Assembly (NCBI RefSeq): GCF_028993575.1
Contig: NZ_CP118615.1
Location: 4,741,001-4,805,000 of the forward strand
Direction of reading: 5' to 3'
From: Micromonospora cathayae
GTDB taxonomy: Bacteria > Actinomycetota > Actinomycetes > Mycobacteriales > Micromonosporaceae
DNA length: 64,000 bases
Part shown: piece by piece, positions 44,958 to 53,979 of the stretch
How the letters are laid out: each line of letters begins with the position of its first letter
How positions within the stretch are numbered: position 1 is the stretch's first letter
Notes under the pieces: generated by a model
Seen by the model: only the letters and a program-made list of their open reading frames with translations
Database searches by the model: none
What the model was told of the DNA's origin: nothing
Made by a program: the position numbers and the translations under genes

Positions 44958-46430
44958 TTACTTCACGGCCTCGTAGGCGTTGACCATGCCCGCGCCGTAG
45001 AAACCGTTACGGGCCCCGCCGGTGCAGGTCGCGTCGTAGACGCTGCCCAGCAGCGGCACCGGGTTGTAGACCCCGGCCGGGCAGGCCAGCGGGTCGGCGG
45101 TGCGCTGCAGGAACGACGCCAGCTGCCCGGGGTTCATCCCCGGGTGCGCCGACGCGGCCAGGGCGGCCACCCCGGTCGCGTGCGGACCCGACATCGAGGT
45201 GCCCTGCTTGTAACCCCAGCCGTTGGTCCGGGTCGTCACGTTGAACGTGGTCGACAGGATCGCGTCGGCGGTGGTGGAGCGGGCACCCTGGGTACGGAAC
45301 CGGGTGTCGCCACCGGGCGCGGTCACCTCGACCACACCCTGCCCGTACGAGGAGTAGTAGCTCTTCTCCCCGGTCGGGCCGACCGCCGAGACGGTCACCA
45401 CACCCGGCGCCTCGCCCGGCAGGACCAGGCAGGCGCCGTTGACCTCGCGCACCTCCGGCGTCCCGTTGTTCGGGCTGCCGTCGTCGACGAACTTGTGCTG
45501 GAGGTCGTAGTTGGAGTTACCGGCGGACGCCACGTGCAGCACGCCCTTGCTCTGCGAGTACCGGATCGCCCGCTGCACGGCCTGCCACACCGGACGCTGG
45601 CGGGCGTCGTTGCGGCAGTTCAGCTCCCACGGGTCGATGTAGTAGCTGTTGTTGGTCAGCTGCATGCCGTGCTCGGCGGCCCAGATGAAGCCGCAGACCG
45701 CCGCCTCGGGGAAGATGTACCCCTCGTCGTTGACGACCTTGACGGCCGCCACCTTGACGCCCGGGGCGACGCCGGTGACGCCGACGCCGTTGACGGCGGC
45801 GGCGATGGTCCCGGCCACGTGCGTGCCGTGGTCGGAGGTGGTCGGGTTCCAGGACGCCTCGGTGGTGTCGACGACACCGCCCAGGCAGCTCGCGCTCTTG
45901 TCCTTGGCGATCTGGCTGGCCAGATCGGGGTGGCTGCTGGAGATGCCGCTGTCCAGCACGCCGACGACCACGTTCGGGCTGCCGGTGGTGACCGCGTGTG
46001 CCTGCGGCACCTTGATCATCGGCATGTCCCACTGCTGCGCGTACAGCGGCTCACCGGTGGGGTCGCCGCTGGCCGTGGACGCGTCGAGACCGGTCAGCTC
46101 CACCGTCTCGCCCTCGTCCAGGGCGCTGCCCAGGCCGGCCGTGGACGCGACCGAGTCCACCCCGGCCCCGGCCACCTGGGTGGCGAAGGCGGGGTTGGTC
46201 GAGCGGACCACGAGCACGCCGATCTGGTCGTACCTGGCGACCACCGTGCCCTGCGCGGCGGTCGCCCGGGCCACCGCCCGCTCCGTCGACGCGCCCTGCG
46301 GTGCGAGCACCAGGAACGTCGTCTCCGGACCGGCGGCGGACGCCGGGGCCAGCCCGCCGGTGACGGCGAGACCGACACCGAGCGCCACGGTGGACGCCGC
46401 GGCAAGTGTCTTGCGACGGATGAACTTCAC
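44958..46430 (-). CDS. Secreted subtilisin-like serine protease (S8)
   Basis: The 490-residue preproprotein has a signal peptide (KFIRRKTLAAASTVALGVGL to ASAAG), a short inhibitor-like propeptide and an S8 catalytic domain with VVVGVLDSGISSSHPD (Asp), SDHGTHVAGTIAAAV (His) and YKQGTSMSGPHATGVAAL (Ser). GTG 46430 is preferred because GGGAG (46436-46440) then has proper spacing; a GTG two codons upstream overlaps that site. It is exported and cleaves extracellular protein. Confidence 0.93.
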   Translation of the reverse strand: MKFIRRKTLAAASTVALGVGLAVTGGLAPASAAGPETTFLVLAPQGASTERAVARATAAQGTVVARYDQIGVLVVRSTNPAFATQVAGAGVDSVASTAGLGSALDEGETVELTGLDASTASGDPTGEPLYAQQWDMPMIKVPQAHAVTTGSPNVVVGVLDSGISSSHPDLASQIAKDKSASCLGGVVDTTEASWNPTTSDHGTHVAGTIAAAVNGVGVTGVAPGVKVAAVKVVNDEGYIFPEAAVCGFIWAAEHGMQLTNNSYYIDPWELNCRNDARQRPVWQAVQRAIRYSQSKGVLHVASAGNSNYDLQHKFVDDGSPNNGTPEVREVNGACLVLPGEAPGVVTVSAVGPTGEKSYYSSYGQGVVEVTAPGGDTRFRTQGARSTTADAILSTTFNVTTRTNGWGYKQGTSMSGPHATGVAALAASAHPGMNPGQLASFLQRTADPLACPAGVYNPVPLLGSVYDATCTGGARNGFYGAGMVNAYEAVK

Positions 46431-46577
46431 ACACACTCCCAGGGGCTGTTCCAGCCGGCGCGGACTCCTGGTGGGAGCCCGTCCGGCGGGAGGCGGGCCG
46501 GGTGCCCACCTCCGGTTGCCCAGCGTAGGGAGGGCGGTGTGGCGTTACACACAGCCGTTCGGTCAGAACCGGAACTG

Positions 46578-47447
46578 TCAGATGGTGGCGAGCGTCTGCG
46601 GGATCTCGTCGAGCAGTTCCCGGGCCAGGAAACCGATCCGACCGAACCGGGGGATCAGCCGCTGCCCGCTGACCGCGTGCGCGAACGCCGCCCAGCAGGC
46701 GGCCTGCGCCGGCGCCGCGCCCCGGGACAGCAGCCCGGCCAGCAGTCCGGCCCGGACGTCCCCGCTGCCCGAGGTGCCCAGGCCGGCGTCGCCGCTCTCC
46801 TCCCGCCACCGGCGACCGTCCGGGTCGGCGACGTGCCCGTACAGCGAGACCACCGCCCGGTAGCGGTCGGCCAGCTCGGCGGCCTCGGCGGCCAGGTCGT
46901 CGCCGGGGTCCCGGCCGAGCAGGTGCCGGGCCTCGGTCAGGTTCGGGGTGAGCACCGCCGGCCGGCCCGCCTCGGCCAGCAGGGCCGGCTCGTGGCTGAG
47001 CGCGCCGAGGGCGTACGCGTCGAGCACCAGCGAGGTGTGCTTCCCGGCCGCGTCGAGCACCTGGTGCAGCAGGACCCGGGTCTCGTCGATGTCGTGCAGG
47101 CCGGGGCCGACGGCGATGACGTCGGCGTCGGCGGCCAGCTCGTCCAGCCGGGGGGAGCGTCGCCCGGCGACCGCCCCGTCGGCGGTCTCCGGCAGCCCCA
47201 CCACCAGCGCTTCCGGCACCTGGATGCTGAGCGCCGCCGCGGTCGACTCGGCGGCGGCCAGTTGCAGCACGCCGGCCCCGGCGCGCAGCGCCGCCACCCC
47301 GGCCAGCAGCACCGCCCCGGGGGTCACCCGGGAGCCGCCGACCACCAGCACGGTGCCCCGGGTCTCCTTGCCGCCCGTCGGTACGGGCAGCGCCCAGTCC
47401 CGCAGCAACCCCGCCGTGATCACCTGCGGCTCAGACCGGTTCGGCAT
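46578..47447 (-). CDS. nnrD: ADP-dependent NAD(P)H-hydrate dehydratase
   Basis: The 289-residue protein has the ribokinase-like carbohydrate-kinase fold of YjeF C-terminal domains: GTVLVVGGSRVTPGAVLLAG, VIAVGPGLHD, VLTPNLTEARHLLG and the anion hole GTSGSGDVRAGLLAGLL. It repairs hydrated NAD(P)H at the expense of ADP. The epimerase domain is not fused. Its start overlaps the upstream phosphatase gene by 17 nt. Confidence 0.88.
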   Translation of the reverse strand: MPNRSEPQVITAGLLRDWALPVPTGGKETRGTVLVVGGSRVTPGAVLLAGVAALRAGAGVLQLAAAESTAAALSIQVPEALVVGLPETADGAVAGRRSPRLDELAADADVIAVGPGLHDIDETRVLLHQVLDAAGKHTSLVLDAYALGALSHEPALLAEAGRPAVLTPNLTEARHLLGRDPGDDLAAEAAELADRYRAVVSLYGHVADPDGRRWREESGDAGLGTSGSGDVRAGLLAGLLSRGAAPAQAACWAAFAHAVSGQRLIPRFGRIGFLARELLDEIPQTLATI

Positions 47448-48162
47448 GGACCTCGTCCTCCGTGGTCGGGTGGGCACCCTGCCGGCGCAGGTGTGTCACG
47501 TCGTTGAACGCCACCGGGGCCAACCGGTCGGCGGGGTCGGCCGTCCAGCCGGTGACCGAGCAGTTGGCGATGGCGTGTGCGCGGGTCAGCGCCATCAGCT
47601 CGGCCTCGGTGAGCCCTTCCACCAGGTAGCGGAGCAGGAAGACCAGCGCGTCGTGGCCGACCAGCAGCACCCGCCGGCCGGCGTGGTCGCGCCGCAGGTC
47701 ACCGAGGAGGGACCGCAGCCGCAGCACGACGTCCGCCCAGGACTCGCCGCCGGGCGGCCGGTAGTAGAACTTGCCCAGCCGGGCCCGTCGGGCCGCCTCG
47801 TCCGGGTGGCGCTGGCGTACCCCGAAGCTGGTCAGCCCGTCGAGGATGCCCAGTTCCCGGTCCCGGAGCCGCTCGTCGCGGCTGGCCGGGACATCGCTGC
47901 CGGCCAGGGCCAGTTCGGCGGTGCGTACCGCCCGCAGGTACGGCGACACGACGGCGACGTCCGGGCGACGTGCCTCGGGCAGCCCGGCCAGCCAGCGTCC
48001 GGTGGCGCGGGCCTGCTCCTCGCCGGTGGCCGACAGCGGCACGTCCGCGTCCCGGTGGGTCAGGTCGATCAGCTCGGCGCCGGACGTCTCCGCCGCGGTC
48101 GCCGCCACGTTCGCCGTGCTCTCGCCGTGCCGGATGATCCACAGCGCCGCCAGTTCCGCCAT
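47431..48162 (-). CDS. Histidine phosphatase family protein
   Basis: The 243-residue protein has the phosphoglycerate-mutase-like signature LWIIRHGESTANVAA with catalytic His, VSPYLRAVRTAELAL and VLLVGHDALVFLLRYL with the second His. The substrate is unknown. It is co-transcribed with nnrD (17-nt overlap). The divergent region 48163-48399 contains several GC-rich inverted segments but no clear promoter. Confidence 0.88.
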   Translation of the reverse strand: MAELAALWIIRHGESTANVAATAAETSGAELIDLTHRDADVPLSATGEEQARATGRWLAGLPEARRPDVAVVSPYLRAVRTAELALAGSDVPASRDERLRDRELGILDGLTSFGVRQRHPDEAARRARLGKFYYRPPGGESWADVVLRLRSLLGDLRRDHAGRRVLLVGHDALVFLLRYLVEGLTEAELMALTRAHAIANCSVTGWTADPADRLAPVAFNDVTHLRRQGAHPTTEDEVHAEPV

Positions 48163-48399
48163 GCGCCCACCCCTACCCGGGAGGAGGACGCGGATAACGT
48201 GCCCGGCCCGGGAGCGTGCGGACGGGCGGCCCCGGGTGATGCCCGGGAGCGGGCCGCCGGCCCTCGGCTTCGGCTCCCGGCTTCCGGCCGCTGGCTCCGG
48301 CCGCCGGGGGCAGGTCGGCGGCCGGCGGGTCGACGAGTAGCCGCAGCGCGGGCGGGTAAGCGCCGGACGCACGGAGGAACCGACGAGGGGAGGTACGCC

Positions 48400-48639
48400 G
48401 TGGCGACCATGGTCAGGGAACCGATGAGCCCGGTCAAGGACAAGGACTACGACCTGATCCACACGCTCCAGCTCTCGCTGGAGCACATCTGGCGGATGGA
48501 GACGTACATCGCCGATGCGGAGGATCGGGGCGACAAGGAACTCGCCGCCTGGTTCCGGCGGATCCAGGAGAACAACCGCAAGGCCGGTGAGCAGGGCAGG
48601 CAGATGCTCCGGGAGCGGTTGCAGCGCGAGAGCCGGTGA
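48400..48639 (+). CDS. Small helical protein of unknown function
   Basis: The 79-residue protein is charged and helical (HTLQLSLEHIWRMETYIADA, ELAAWFRRIQENNRKAGEQG). GTG 48400 has GGGGAGG six bases upstream. No family was recognised. The amphipathic pattern suggests a two-helix hairpin or dimer. Confidence 0.65.
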   Translation: MATMVREPMSPVKDKDYDLIHTLQLSLEHIWRMETYIADAEDRGDKELAAWFRRIQENNRKAGEQGRQMLRERLQRESR

Positions 48640-48754
48640 CCGTGCCGGCCGGTGGTGGGCCGGTGCGGCCCGCCCCCGGCCGGTAGGCCAGCGACGCGGG
48701 CACCGGGCAGCCGCACCGGTCGGTCGGGGGGGGACGTCACCCGCACCGGTCGGG

Positions 48755-49312
48755 TCAGGGCACCGTCACGGGGACGTCGTCGGGCCGGCGGACCAGTCGC
48801 AGGTGCGCCCCGACCCAGGCCACCGCGAGGGCCAGCCGCCATCCGTCCGCCAGCGGGTAGGGGCGGTCGGCGGCGGCGTCGAGCATGGCCGCCACGTGCG
48901 CCGGGTCAGGGGCCGCCCCGGCGTAGACCGCGTAGCCTGCCCCGCCGACCAGGAGTTCCGCTGCGCCCGCCCAGACCGACCAGAGCGCGTAGACCAGCAG
49001 CAGCAGACCCGTGACGGCCCACCCCAGCCTGATCGCGGGCGAGCGGGACACGTCGTGCCGGATGACCTCCCGCGCGGTCGTCGCGGCCACCACCGCGGCC
49101 ACCGCCGCCACCGTGAGGTTCGCCCAGGAGAACGGGGTGTACCAGCCGGTCACCTGGTGCAGGTCGAGGTAGCTGCCGGCCGCGACGGCCTGGGACCGGA
49201 GGAGCCGGTACGCGCCGAGCTGCACCAGCTCGGCCAGCAGGACCGTGACGGCGGCGACCGTGCTGACGGGCGTCAGCCGGGACGGCAGGCCGGTCGTCGG
49301 GCGGTCAGACAT
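48755..49312 (-). CDS. Four-helix membrane protein of unknown function
   Basis: The 185-residue protein shows about four hydrophobic segments (VSTVAAVTVLLAELVQLGAY, ANLTVAAVAAVVAATTA, LGWAVTGLLLLVYALWSVWA and DGWRLALAVAWVGAHLRL). It overlaps the DUF1905 gene by 8 nt and is probably co-transcribed with it. No catalytic motif is visible. Confidence 0.7.
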   Translation of the reverse strand: MSDRPTTGLPSRLTPVSTVAAVTVLLAELVQLGAYRLLRSQAVAAGSYLDLHQVTGWYTPFSWANLTVAAVAAVVAATTAREVIRHDVSRSPAIRLGWAVTGLLLLVYALWSVWAGAAELLVGGAGYAVYAGAAPDPAHVAAMLDAAADRPYPLADGWRLALAVAWVGAHLRLVRRPDDVPVTVP

Positions 49313-49592
49313 CGACGCTCAGGTGCACCGAGACCGGCTCGCCCGGCTCGATGCCCTCGGCGCGGCGGACCGACGCCCGCACCGGCGCCAGATACCGGCC
49401 GTCCTTGGGGAACAGGGAGGTCGTCCAGGTGGTGCCGCCGACCCGGGCGGTCACCGGGATCATGCCCCAGCCGTAGGTGACGGCGGCGGCCGCCGCCCGC
49501 AGCGCCGCGCACTGCTCCTCCGGCACCCACACGAAGTGGTGGGGTGCCGGCCCCCGCCAGAACCACAGCTCCCCGGTGACGGTCAGCTCCAC
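49305..49592 (-). CDS. DUF1905 protein
   Basis: The 95-residue protein matches DUF1905: GELWFWRGPAPHHFVWVPEE, GWGMIPVTARVGGTTWTTSL and LPVRASVRR-like PVRASVRRAEGI. These small beta-barrel-like proteins have no established function. It precedes the membrane protein gene with an 8-nt overlap. Confidence 0.85.
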   Translation of the reverse strand: MELTVTGELWFWRGPAPHHFVWVPEEQCAALRAAAAAVTYGWGMIPVTARVGGTTWTTSLFPKDGRYLAPVRASVRRAEGIEPGEPVSVHLSVDV

Positions 49593-49626
49593 CCGGCCAG
49601 GTTAGGGACCGGGTACGACACCCACG

Positions 49627-50133
49627 TCACACCCAGGGCGGCCGGGTGCCGTCGAACTCCTCGAAGACCAGCCAGGTGCGGGTCGACAACACCCCGGCGA
49701 TGCTCTGCACCTGGCCCAGCACCACGTCCCGCAGCGCCGCGTTGTCCGGCGCGCGGACCAGGGCCAGCACGTCGTGGTCGCCGCCGAGCAGCGCCGCGTG
49801 CTCGATGTACCGCACCCGGGCGAGCTGGGCCGACACCTCCCGCCAGGTGTTCTGCTCGATCTTCAGGGCCACGTACGCCGAGGTGCCCAGCCCGGCCTGC
49901 TCCGGGGCGACCTGGGCGCGGAACCCGGTGATCACCCCGTCGCGCAGCAGCCGCTCCACCCGGGCGTACGCGTTGGTGCGGGAGACGTGCACCCGCTCGG
50001 CCAGGGTGCGGATCGACATCCGTCCGTCCCGGACCAGCTCGGCGACGATCTGCCGGTCCACCTCGTCCAGGGGACGTGCCGTTCGTCCCGCCCCGGGGGT
50101 CAACTCGGCGGGCGGTTCGGCATCTTGGCTCAC
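49627..50133 (-). CDS. Lrp/AsnC-family transcriptional regulator
   Basis: The 168-residue protein has the AsnC-type helix-turn-helix (DRQIVAELVRDGRMSIRTLA, then VSRTNAYARVERL) and a C-terminal RAM ligand-binding domain (VRYIEHAALLGGDHDVLALV). GTG 50133 follows AGGAGG. It is divergent from the branched-chain 2-oxoacid dehydrogenase operon, so it is the likely BkdR-type controller responding to amino acids. A candidate operator lies at 50172-50188. Confidence 0.92.
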   Translation of the reverse strand: MSQDAEPPAELTPGAGRTARPLDEVDRQIVAELVRDGRMSIRTLAERVHVSRTNAYARVERLLRDGVITGFRAQVAPEQAGLGTSAYVALKIEQNTWREVSAQLARVRYIEHAALLGGDHDVLALVRAPDNAALRDVVLGQVQSIAGVLSTRTWLVFEEFDGTRPPWV

Positions 50134-50171
50134 GGAACCGCCTCCTGACTGCCGAACGTCCCGCATTCGGC

Positions 50172-50188
50172 GTTGATCTTGAGTCAAC
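50172..50188. promoter_or_regulatory. Lrp-type operator candidate
   Basis: GTTGA (50172-50176) and TCAAC (50184-50188) form an inverted repeat with a 7-bp AT-rich centre, located midway in the divergent region between the Lrp gene and the dehydrogenase operon. Size and composition fit an Lrp/AsnC half-site pair. Confidence 0.6.
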
Positions 50189-50237
50189 CATCCACACGGT
50201 CGAGCATAGGGCCACCACACGTCCAGGAGGTTCCGCC

Positions 50238-51392
50238 GTGACGACCACACCGCAGGCGGTCCGCCGGGTACCGTCGCAGAAAGGGCGGACGGCCACCCCG
50301 TCCGACCCGGCACGCGACCTGATGCCCAGCGCGGAGCCGGTCCGCATGCTCGACCCCACCGGCACACCACTGCCCACCCACCTGCCCGAGCCACCCCTGG
50401 CCGAGCTGCGCGAACTGCACCGCCGGATGGTCGTCGGCCGCCGGTTCGACGCCCAGGCCACCGCGCTGACCAAGCAGGGCCGGCTCGCCGTCTACCCGTC
50501 CGCCCGTGGCCAGGAAGCCTGCCAGGTCGCGGCGATCCTCGCCCTGCGGGACACCGACTGGGTGTTCCCCACCTACCGGGAGTCGATGGCGCTGGTCTCC
50601 CGGGGCATCGACCCGGTCGAGGTGCTCACCCTGCTGCGCGGCGACTGGCACTGCGGATACGACCCCGCCGCCCGGCACACCGCACCCCAGTGCACCCCGC
50701 TGGCCACCCAGTGCGTGCACGCCGCCGGCCTCGCCTACGGCGAGACGCACCAGGGGCGGGACACCGTCGCGCTGGCCTTCGTCGGCGACGGCGCGACCAG
50801 CGAGGGCGACTTCCACGAGGGGGTCAACTTCGCCGCCGTCTTCAAGGCCCCGGTGGTCTTCTTCGTGCAGAACAACCGGTACGCGATCAGCGTCCCGCTG
50901 TCCCGGCAGACCGCCGCGCCGTCGCTGGCGTACAAGGGCGTCGGGTACGGCGTACCGGCCGAACAGGTCGACGGCAACGACCCGGTCGCGGTGCTGGCCG
51001 TGCTGACCCGCGCGGTCGCGCACGCCCGTGCCGGCCACGGGCCGTACCTGGTCGAGGCGCACACCTACCGGATGGAACCGCACACCAACGCCGACGACGC
51101 CACCCGCTACCGCGACCCGGCCGAGGTCGAGGCGTGGCGTGACCGCGACCCGGTCGCCCGGCTCGAGGCGTACCTGCGTGCCCGGGGCGTGCTCGACGAC
51201 GACGCCGTCGCGGCGGTCACCGCCGAGGCCGAGGCGTACGCCGCCGACCTGCGGACCCGGATGCACGACAAGCCGGCCGTCGACCCGATGAGCCTGTTCG
51301 ACCACGTCTACGCCGAGCCGACGCCGCAACTGCGCGAACAGCGCGAACAGGTACGCGCCGAACTCGCCGCCGAGCAGGAGGAGGGGAACTGA
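50238..51392 (+). CDS. bkdA: Branched-chain 2-oxoacid dehydrogenase E1 alpha
   Basis: The 384-residue ThDP enzyme subunit has the motif AFVGDGATSEGDFHEGVNFA with FVQNNRYAIS and the phosphorylation-loop-like AHTYRMEPHTNADDATRYRD typical of BCKDH/BkdA proteins. It decarboxylates branched 2-oxoacids from Val, Leu and Ile, supplying isobutyryl- and isovaleryl-type primers. GTG 50238 follows AGGAGG. It is the first gene of a three-gene operon. Confidence 0.93.
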   Translation: MTTTPQAVRRVPSQKGRTATPSDPARDLMPSAEPVRMLDPTGTPLPTHLPEPPLAELRELHRRMVVGRRFDAQATALTKQGRLAVYPSARGQEACQVAAILALRDTDWVFPTYRESMALVSRGIDPVEVLTLLRGDWHCGYDPAARHTAPQCTPLATQCVHAAGLAYGETHQGRDTVALAFVGDGATSEGDFHEGVNFAAVFKAPVVFFVQNNRYAISVPLSRQTAAPSLAYKGVGYGVPAEQVDGNDPVAVLAVLTRAVAHARAGHGPYLVEAHTYRMEPHTNADDATRYRDPAEVEAWRDRDPVARLEAYLRARGVLDDDAVAAVTAEAEAYAADLRTRMHDKPAVDPMSLFDHVYAEPTPQLREQREQVRAELAAEQEEGN

Positions 51393-52414
51393 TGGCCCCG
51401 ACCACGATGGCGAAGGCGCTCAACGCGGCGCTCGCCGACGCGCTGGCCGACGACGACCGGGTGGTGGTCTTCGGTGAGGACGTCGGCCAGCTCGGCGGCG
51501 TCTTCCGGATCACCGACGGGCTGCTGGCCCGGTTCGGTGACAAGCGCTGCTTCGACACCCCGCTCGCCGAGGCGGGCATCGTCGGCTTCGCGGTCGGGCT
51601 GGCCATGTCCGGGCTGCGCCCGGTGGTGGAGATGCAGTTCGACGCGTTCGCGTACCCGGCGTTCGAGCAGATCGCCTCGCACGTGGCGAAGCTGCGCAAC
51701 CGGACCCGGGGCGCGCTGAGCGTGCCCATGGTGATCCGGGTGCCGTACGCGGGCGGCATCGGCGGGGTCGAGCACCACTGTGACTCCTCCGAGGCGTACT
51801 ACGCGCACACCCCCGGTCTGAAGGTGGTCACCCCGGCCACCGTGGACGACGCGTACGCGCTGCTGCGCGCGGCCATCGACGACCCGGACCCGGTGGTCTT
51901 CCTGGAACCGAAGAAGCTCTACTTCTCCAGCGCCGAGGCGACCCTGTCGACCGACGCCGCGCCGATCGGGCGGGCGGTGGTGCGCCGGCCGGGCCGCGAC
52001 GCCACCCTGGTCGCGTACGGGCCGGCGGTGCCGGTCGCGCTGGAGGCCGCCGAGGCGGCCCGCGACGAGGGCTGGGACCTGGAGGTGGTCGACTGCCGCA
52101 GCATCGTCCCGTTCGACGACGAGACGGTCACCGCCTCGGTCCGCCGCACCGGCCGGTGCGTGGTGGTGCAGGAGGCGCAGGGCTTCGCCGGGGTGGGCGC
52201 GGAGATCGCCGCCCGGGTGCAGGAACGCTGCTTCCACCACCTGCACGCCCCGGTGCTGCGGGTCAGCGGGCTGGACATCCCGTACCCGGCGCCGATGCTG
52301 GAGCACACGCACCTGCCGTCGGTGGACCGGGTACTCGACACGGTGGCCCGGTTGCAGTGGGACGACCAGCCCGACTCCCGCTGGCTGCCCCGGCTGGAAG
52401 GCAGCGCGGCATGA
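51392..52414 (+). CDS. bkdB: Branched-chain 2-oxoacid dehydrogenase E1 beta
   Basis: The 340-residue partner has VVVFGEDVGQLGGVFRITDG, FDTPLAEAGIVGFAVGLAMS and DAFAYPAFEQIASHVAKL, the E1 beta signatures. It overlaps the alpha stop by one base and the E2 start by four bases. Confidence 0.94.
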   Translation: MAPTTMAKALNAALADALADDDRVVVFGEDVGQLGGVFRITDGLLARFGDKRCFDTPLAEAGIVGFAVGLAMSGLRPVVEMQFDAFAYPAFEQIASHVAKLRNRTRGALSVPMVIRVPYAGGIGGVEHHCDSSEAYYAHTPGLKVVTPATVDDAYALLRAAIDDPDPVVFLEPKKLYFSSAEATLSTDAAPIGRAVVRRPGRDATLVAYGPAVPVALEAAEAARDEGWDLEVVDCRSIVPFDDETVTASVRRTGRCVVVQEAQGFAGVGAEIAARVQERCFHHLHAPVLRVSGLDIPYPAPMLEHTHLPSVDRVLDTVARLQWDDQPDSRWLPRLEGSAA

Positions 52415-53868
52415 CCACCGTCGCCCACACCAGGGACTTCCTCCTGCCGGACCTGGGGGAGGGGCTCGCCGAGGCGGAGATCGTGCAGTGGCGCGTCGCC
52501 GTCGGTGACGTGGTCACCGTGGACCAGATCGTGGTCGAGGTGGAGACCGCCAAGGCGGTGGTGGACGTGCCCTGCCCGTACCCGGGGCGGGTGGTCGCCC
52601 TGCACGGCGCGGCCGGTGAGGTACGGCCGGTCGGCCAGCCGCTGATCACCATCGAGTCCCTGGACGTCCCGCCCGGTGCCGGGACCCCGGCGGAACCGGC
52701 CGGGCACGCCACCTACCGCGAGGAGGAGCGGGCCGGCTCCGGCAACGTCCTCATCGGGTACGGCACCGGCCACGGCGCCGCCGGCCGGCGACGTCGCCGC
52801 CCCCGGCTGACGGTCGCCCCGGAACCGGCCGCGCCCATCGTCGCCCCGGAACCGGCCGCGTCCGCCGTCGCCCCGCCCCCGCACGCGGCACCGACCGACA
52901 CCGGACGGCCCCGGCCGACCGGCTCCGGCCCGTCCCTGGTCATCTCGCCGATCGTGCGGCGGCTGGCCCGCGAGCACGGCATCGACCCGGCCACCCTGAC
53001 CGGCAGCGGGCCGGGCGGCGTGGTCCGGCGGGCGGACGTGGAGGCGGCCCTGGCCGCGCCCACCGGCCCGACCCCCGTCCTGACCTCCGTGCCCGATCCG
53101 GCCGACCCGACGTCCCGCTCCGGGACCGACCCGGCCACCCCGGCAGACCCGGTGCCGGCGGCCCGGCCGGTCGCCGACGACCTGGTCATTCCGCTGACCG
53201 GGGTCCGGAAGGTGATCGCCGACAAGCTCTCCCGCAGCCGGCGGGAGATCCCCGAGGTCACCATCTGGGTGGACGCCGACGCGACCGGGCTGGTGCAGAC
53301 CCGGGCGGCGATCAACGCCGCCCGGCCGGACCAGCCGGTCAGCCTGCTCGCGCTGCTGGCCCGGATCTGCCTGTCCGGACTGCGCCGCTACCCGCAGCTC
53401 AACGCCCGGGTCGACGGGGAAGGGCAGCGGATCGTCCAGTCGGCCGGGGTGCACCTGGGCATCGCCGCGCAGACCGACCGGGGCCTGCTCGTCCCGGTGC
53501 TGCGCGACGCCCAGCGACTCACCACCGCCGAACTCGCCGCCGAACTCGCCGGGACCACTGCGGCGGCCCGCGCCGGCACCCTGCCCCCGGCCCGGCTCAC
53601 CGGGGGCACCTTCACCCTCAACAACTACGGGGTGTTCGGCGTCGACGGGTCCACCCCGATCATCAACCATCCGGAGGCCGCCCTGCTCGGCGTCGGGCGG
53701 ATCGTGGACAAGCCCTGGGTGGTCGACGGGCAGCTCGCCGTCCGCAAGGTCACCCAGCTCAGCCTGACCTTCGACCACCGGGTCTGCGACGGTGGGGTGG
53801 CCGGCGGGTTCCTGCGGCACGTCGCCGACTGCGTCGAGCAGCCCGCCCTGCTGATCGCCAACGTCTGA
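52411..53868 (+). CDS. bkdC: Branched-chain 2-oxoacid dehydrogenase E2 (lipoyl acyltransferase)
   Basis: The 485-residue protein has an N-terminal lipoyl domain with the modified Lys in VEVETAKAVVDVP, a long Ala/Pro linker, a peripheral subunit-binding domain (ISPIVRRLAREHGIDPATLT), a second linker, and a catalytic domain ending with LSLTFDHRVCDGGVAGGFLR, where His and Asp are catalytic. It transfers acyl groups to CoA. E3 is not encoded here. A perfect hairpin follows the stop. Confidence 0.94.
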   Translation: MTTVAHTRDFLLPDLGEGLAEAEIVQWRVAVGDVVTVDQIVVEVETAKAVVDVPCPYPGRVVALHGAAGEVRPVGQPLITIESLDVPPGAGTPAEPAGHATYREEERAGSGNVLIGYGTGHGAAGRRRRRPRLTVAPEPAAPIVAPEPAASAVAPPPHAAPTDTGRPRPTGSGPSLVISPIVRRLAREHGIDPATLTGSGPGGVVRRADVEAALAAPTGPTPVLTSVPDPADPTSRSGTDPATPADPVPAARPVADDLVIPLTGVRKVIADKLSRSRREIPEVTIWVDADATGLVQTRAAINAARPDQPVSLLALLARICLSGLRRYPQLNARVDGEGQRIVQSAGVHLGIAAQTDRGLLVPVLRDAQRLTTAELAAELAGTTAAARAGTLPPARLTGGTFTLNNYGVFGVDGSTPIINHPEAALLGVGRIVDKPWVVDGQLAVRKVTQLSLTFDHRVCDGGVAGGFLRHVADCVEQPALLIANV

Positions 53869-53881
53869 GCCCGCGACCGGT

Positions 53882-53918
53882 CGGCCCCGGCACCCCGCCC
53901 CCGGGTGTGCCGGGGCCG
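53882..53918. terminator. Perfect 12-bp terminator after the bkd operon
   Basis: CGGCCCCGGCAC (53882-53893) pairs with GTGCCGGGGCCG (53907-53918); the 13-nt loop can add a few more pairs. It lies 13 bp after the E2 stop. Confidence 0.82.
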
Positions 53919-53979
53919 CCGGTTTCCCCCTCCCCGGACCGGGAAAGCGGTGGGCCGGACCGTCGAGGGAGGGGGACGG

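Noticed and set aside
50238..53868. Branched-chain dehydrogenase operon as part of the biosynthetic cluster
   Set aside because: It has its own Lrp-type regulator and a complete E2, and lies beyond glyA and other housekeeping genes; primary metabolism is the simpler explanation, though it can supply precursors.
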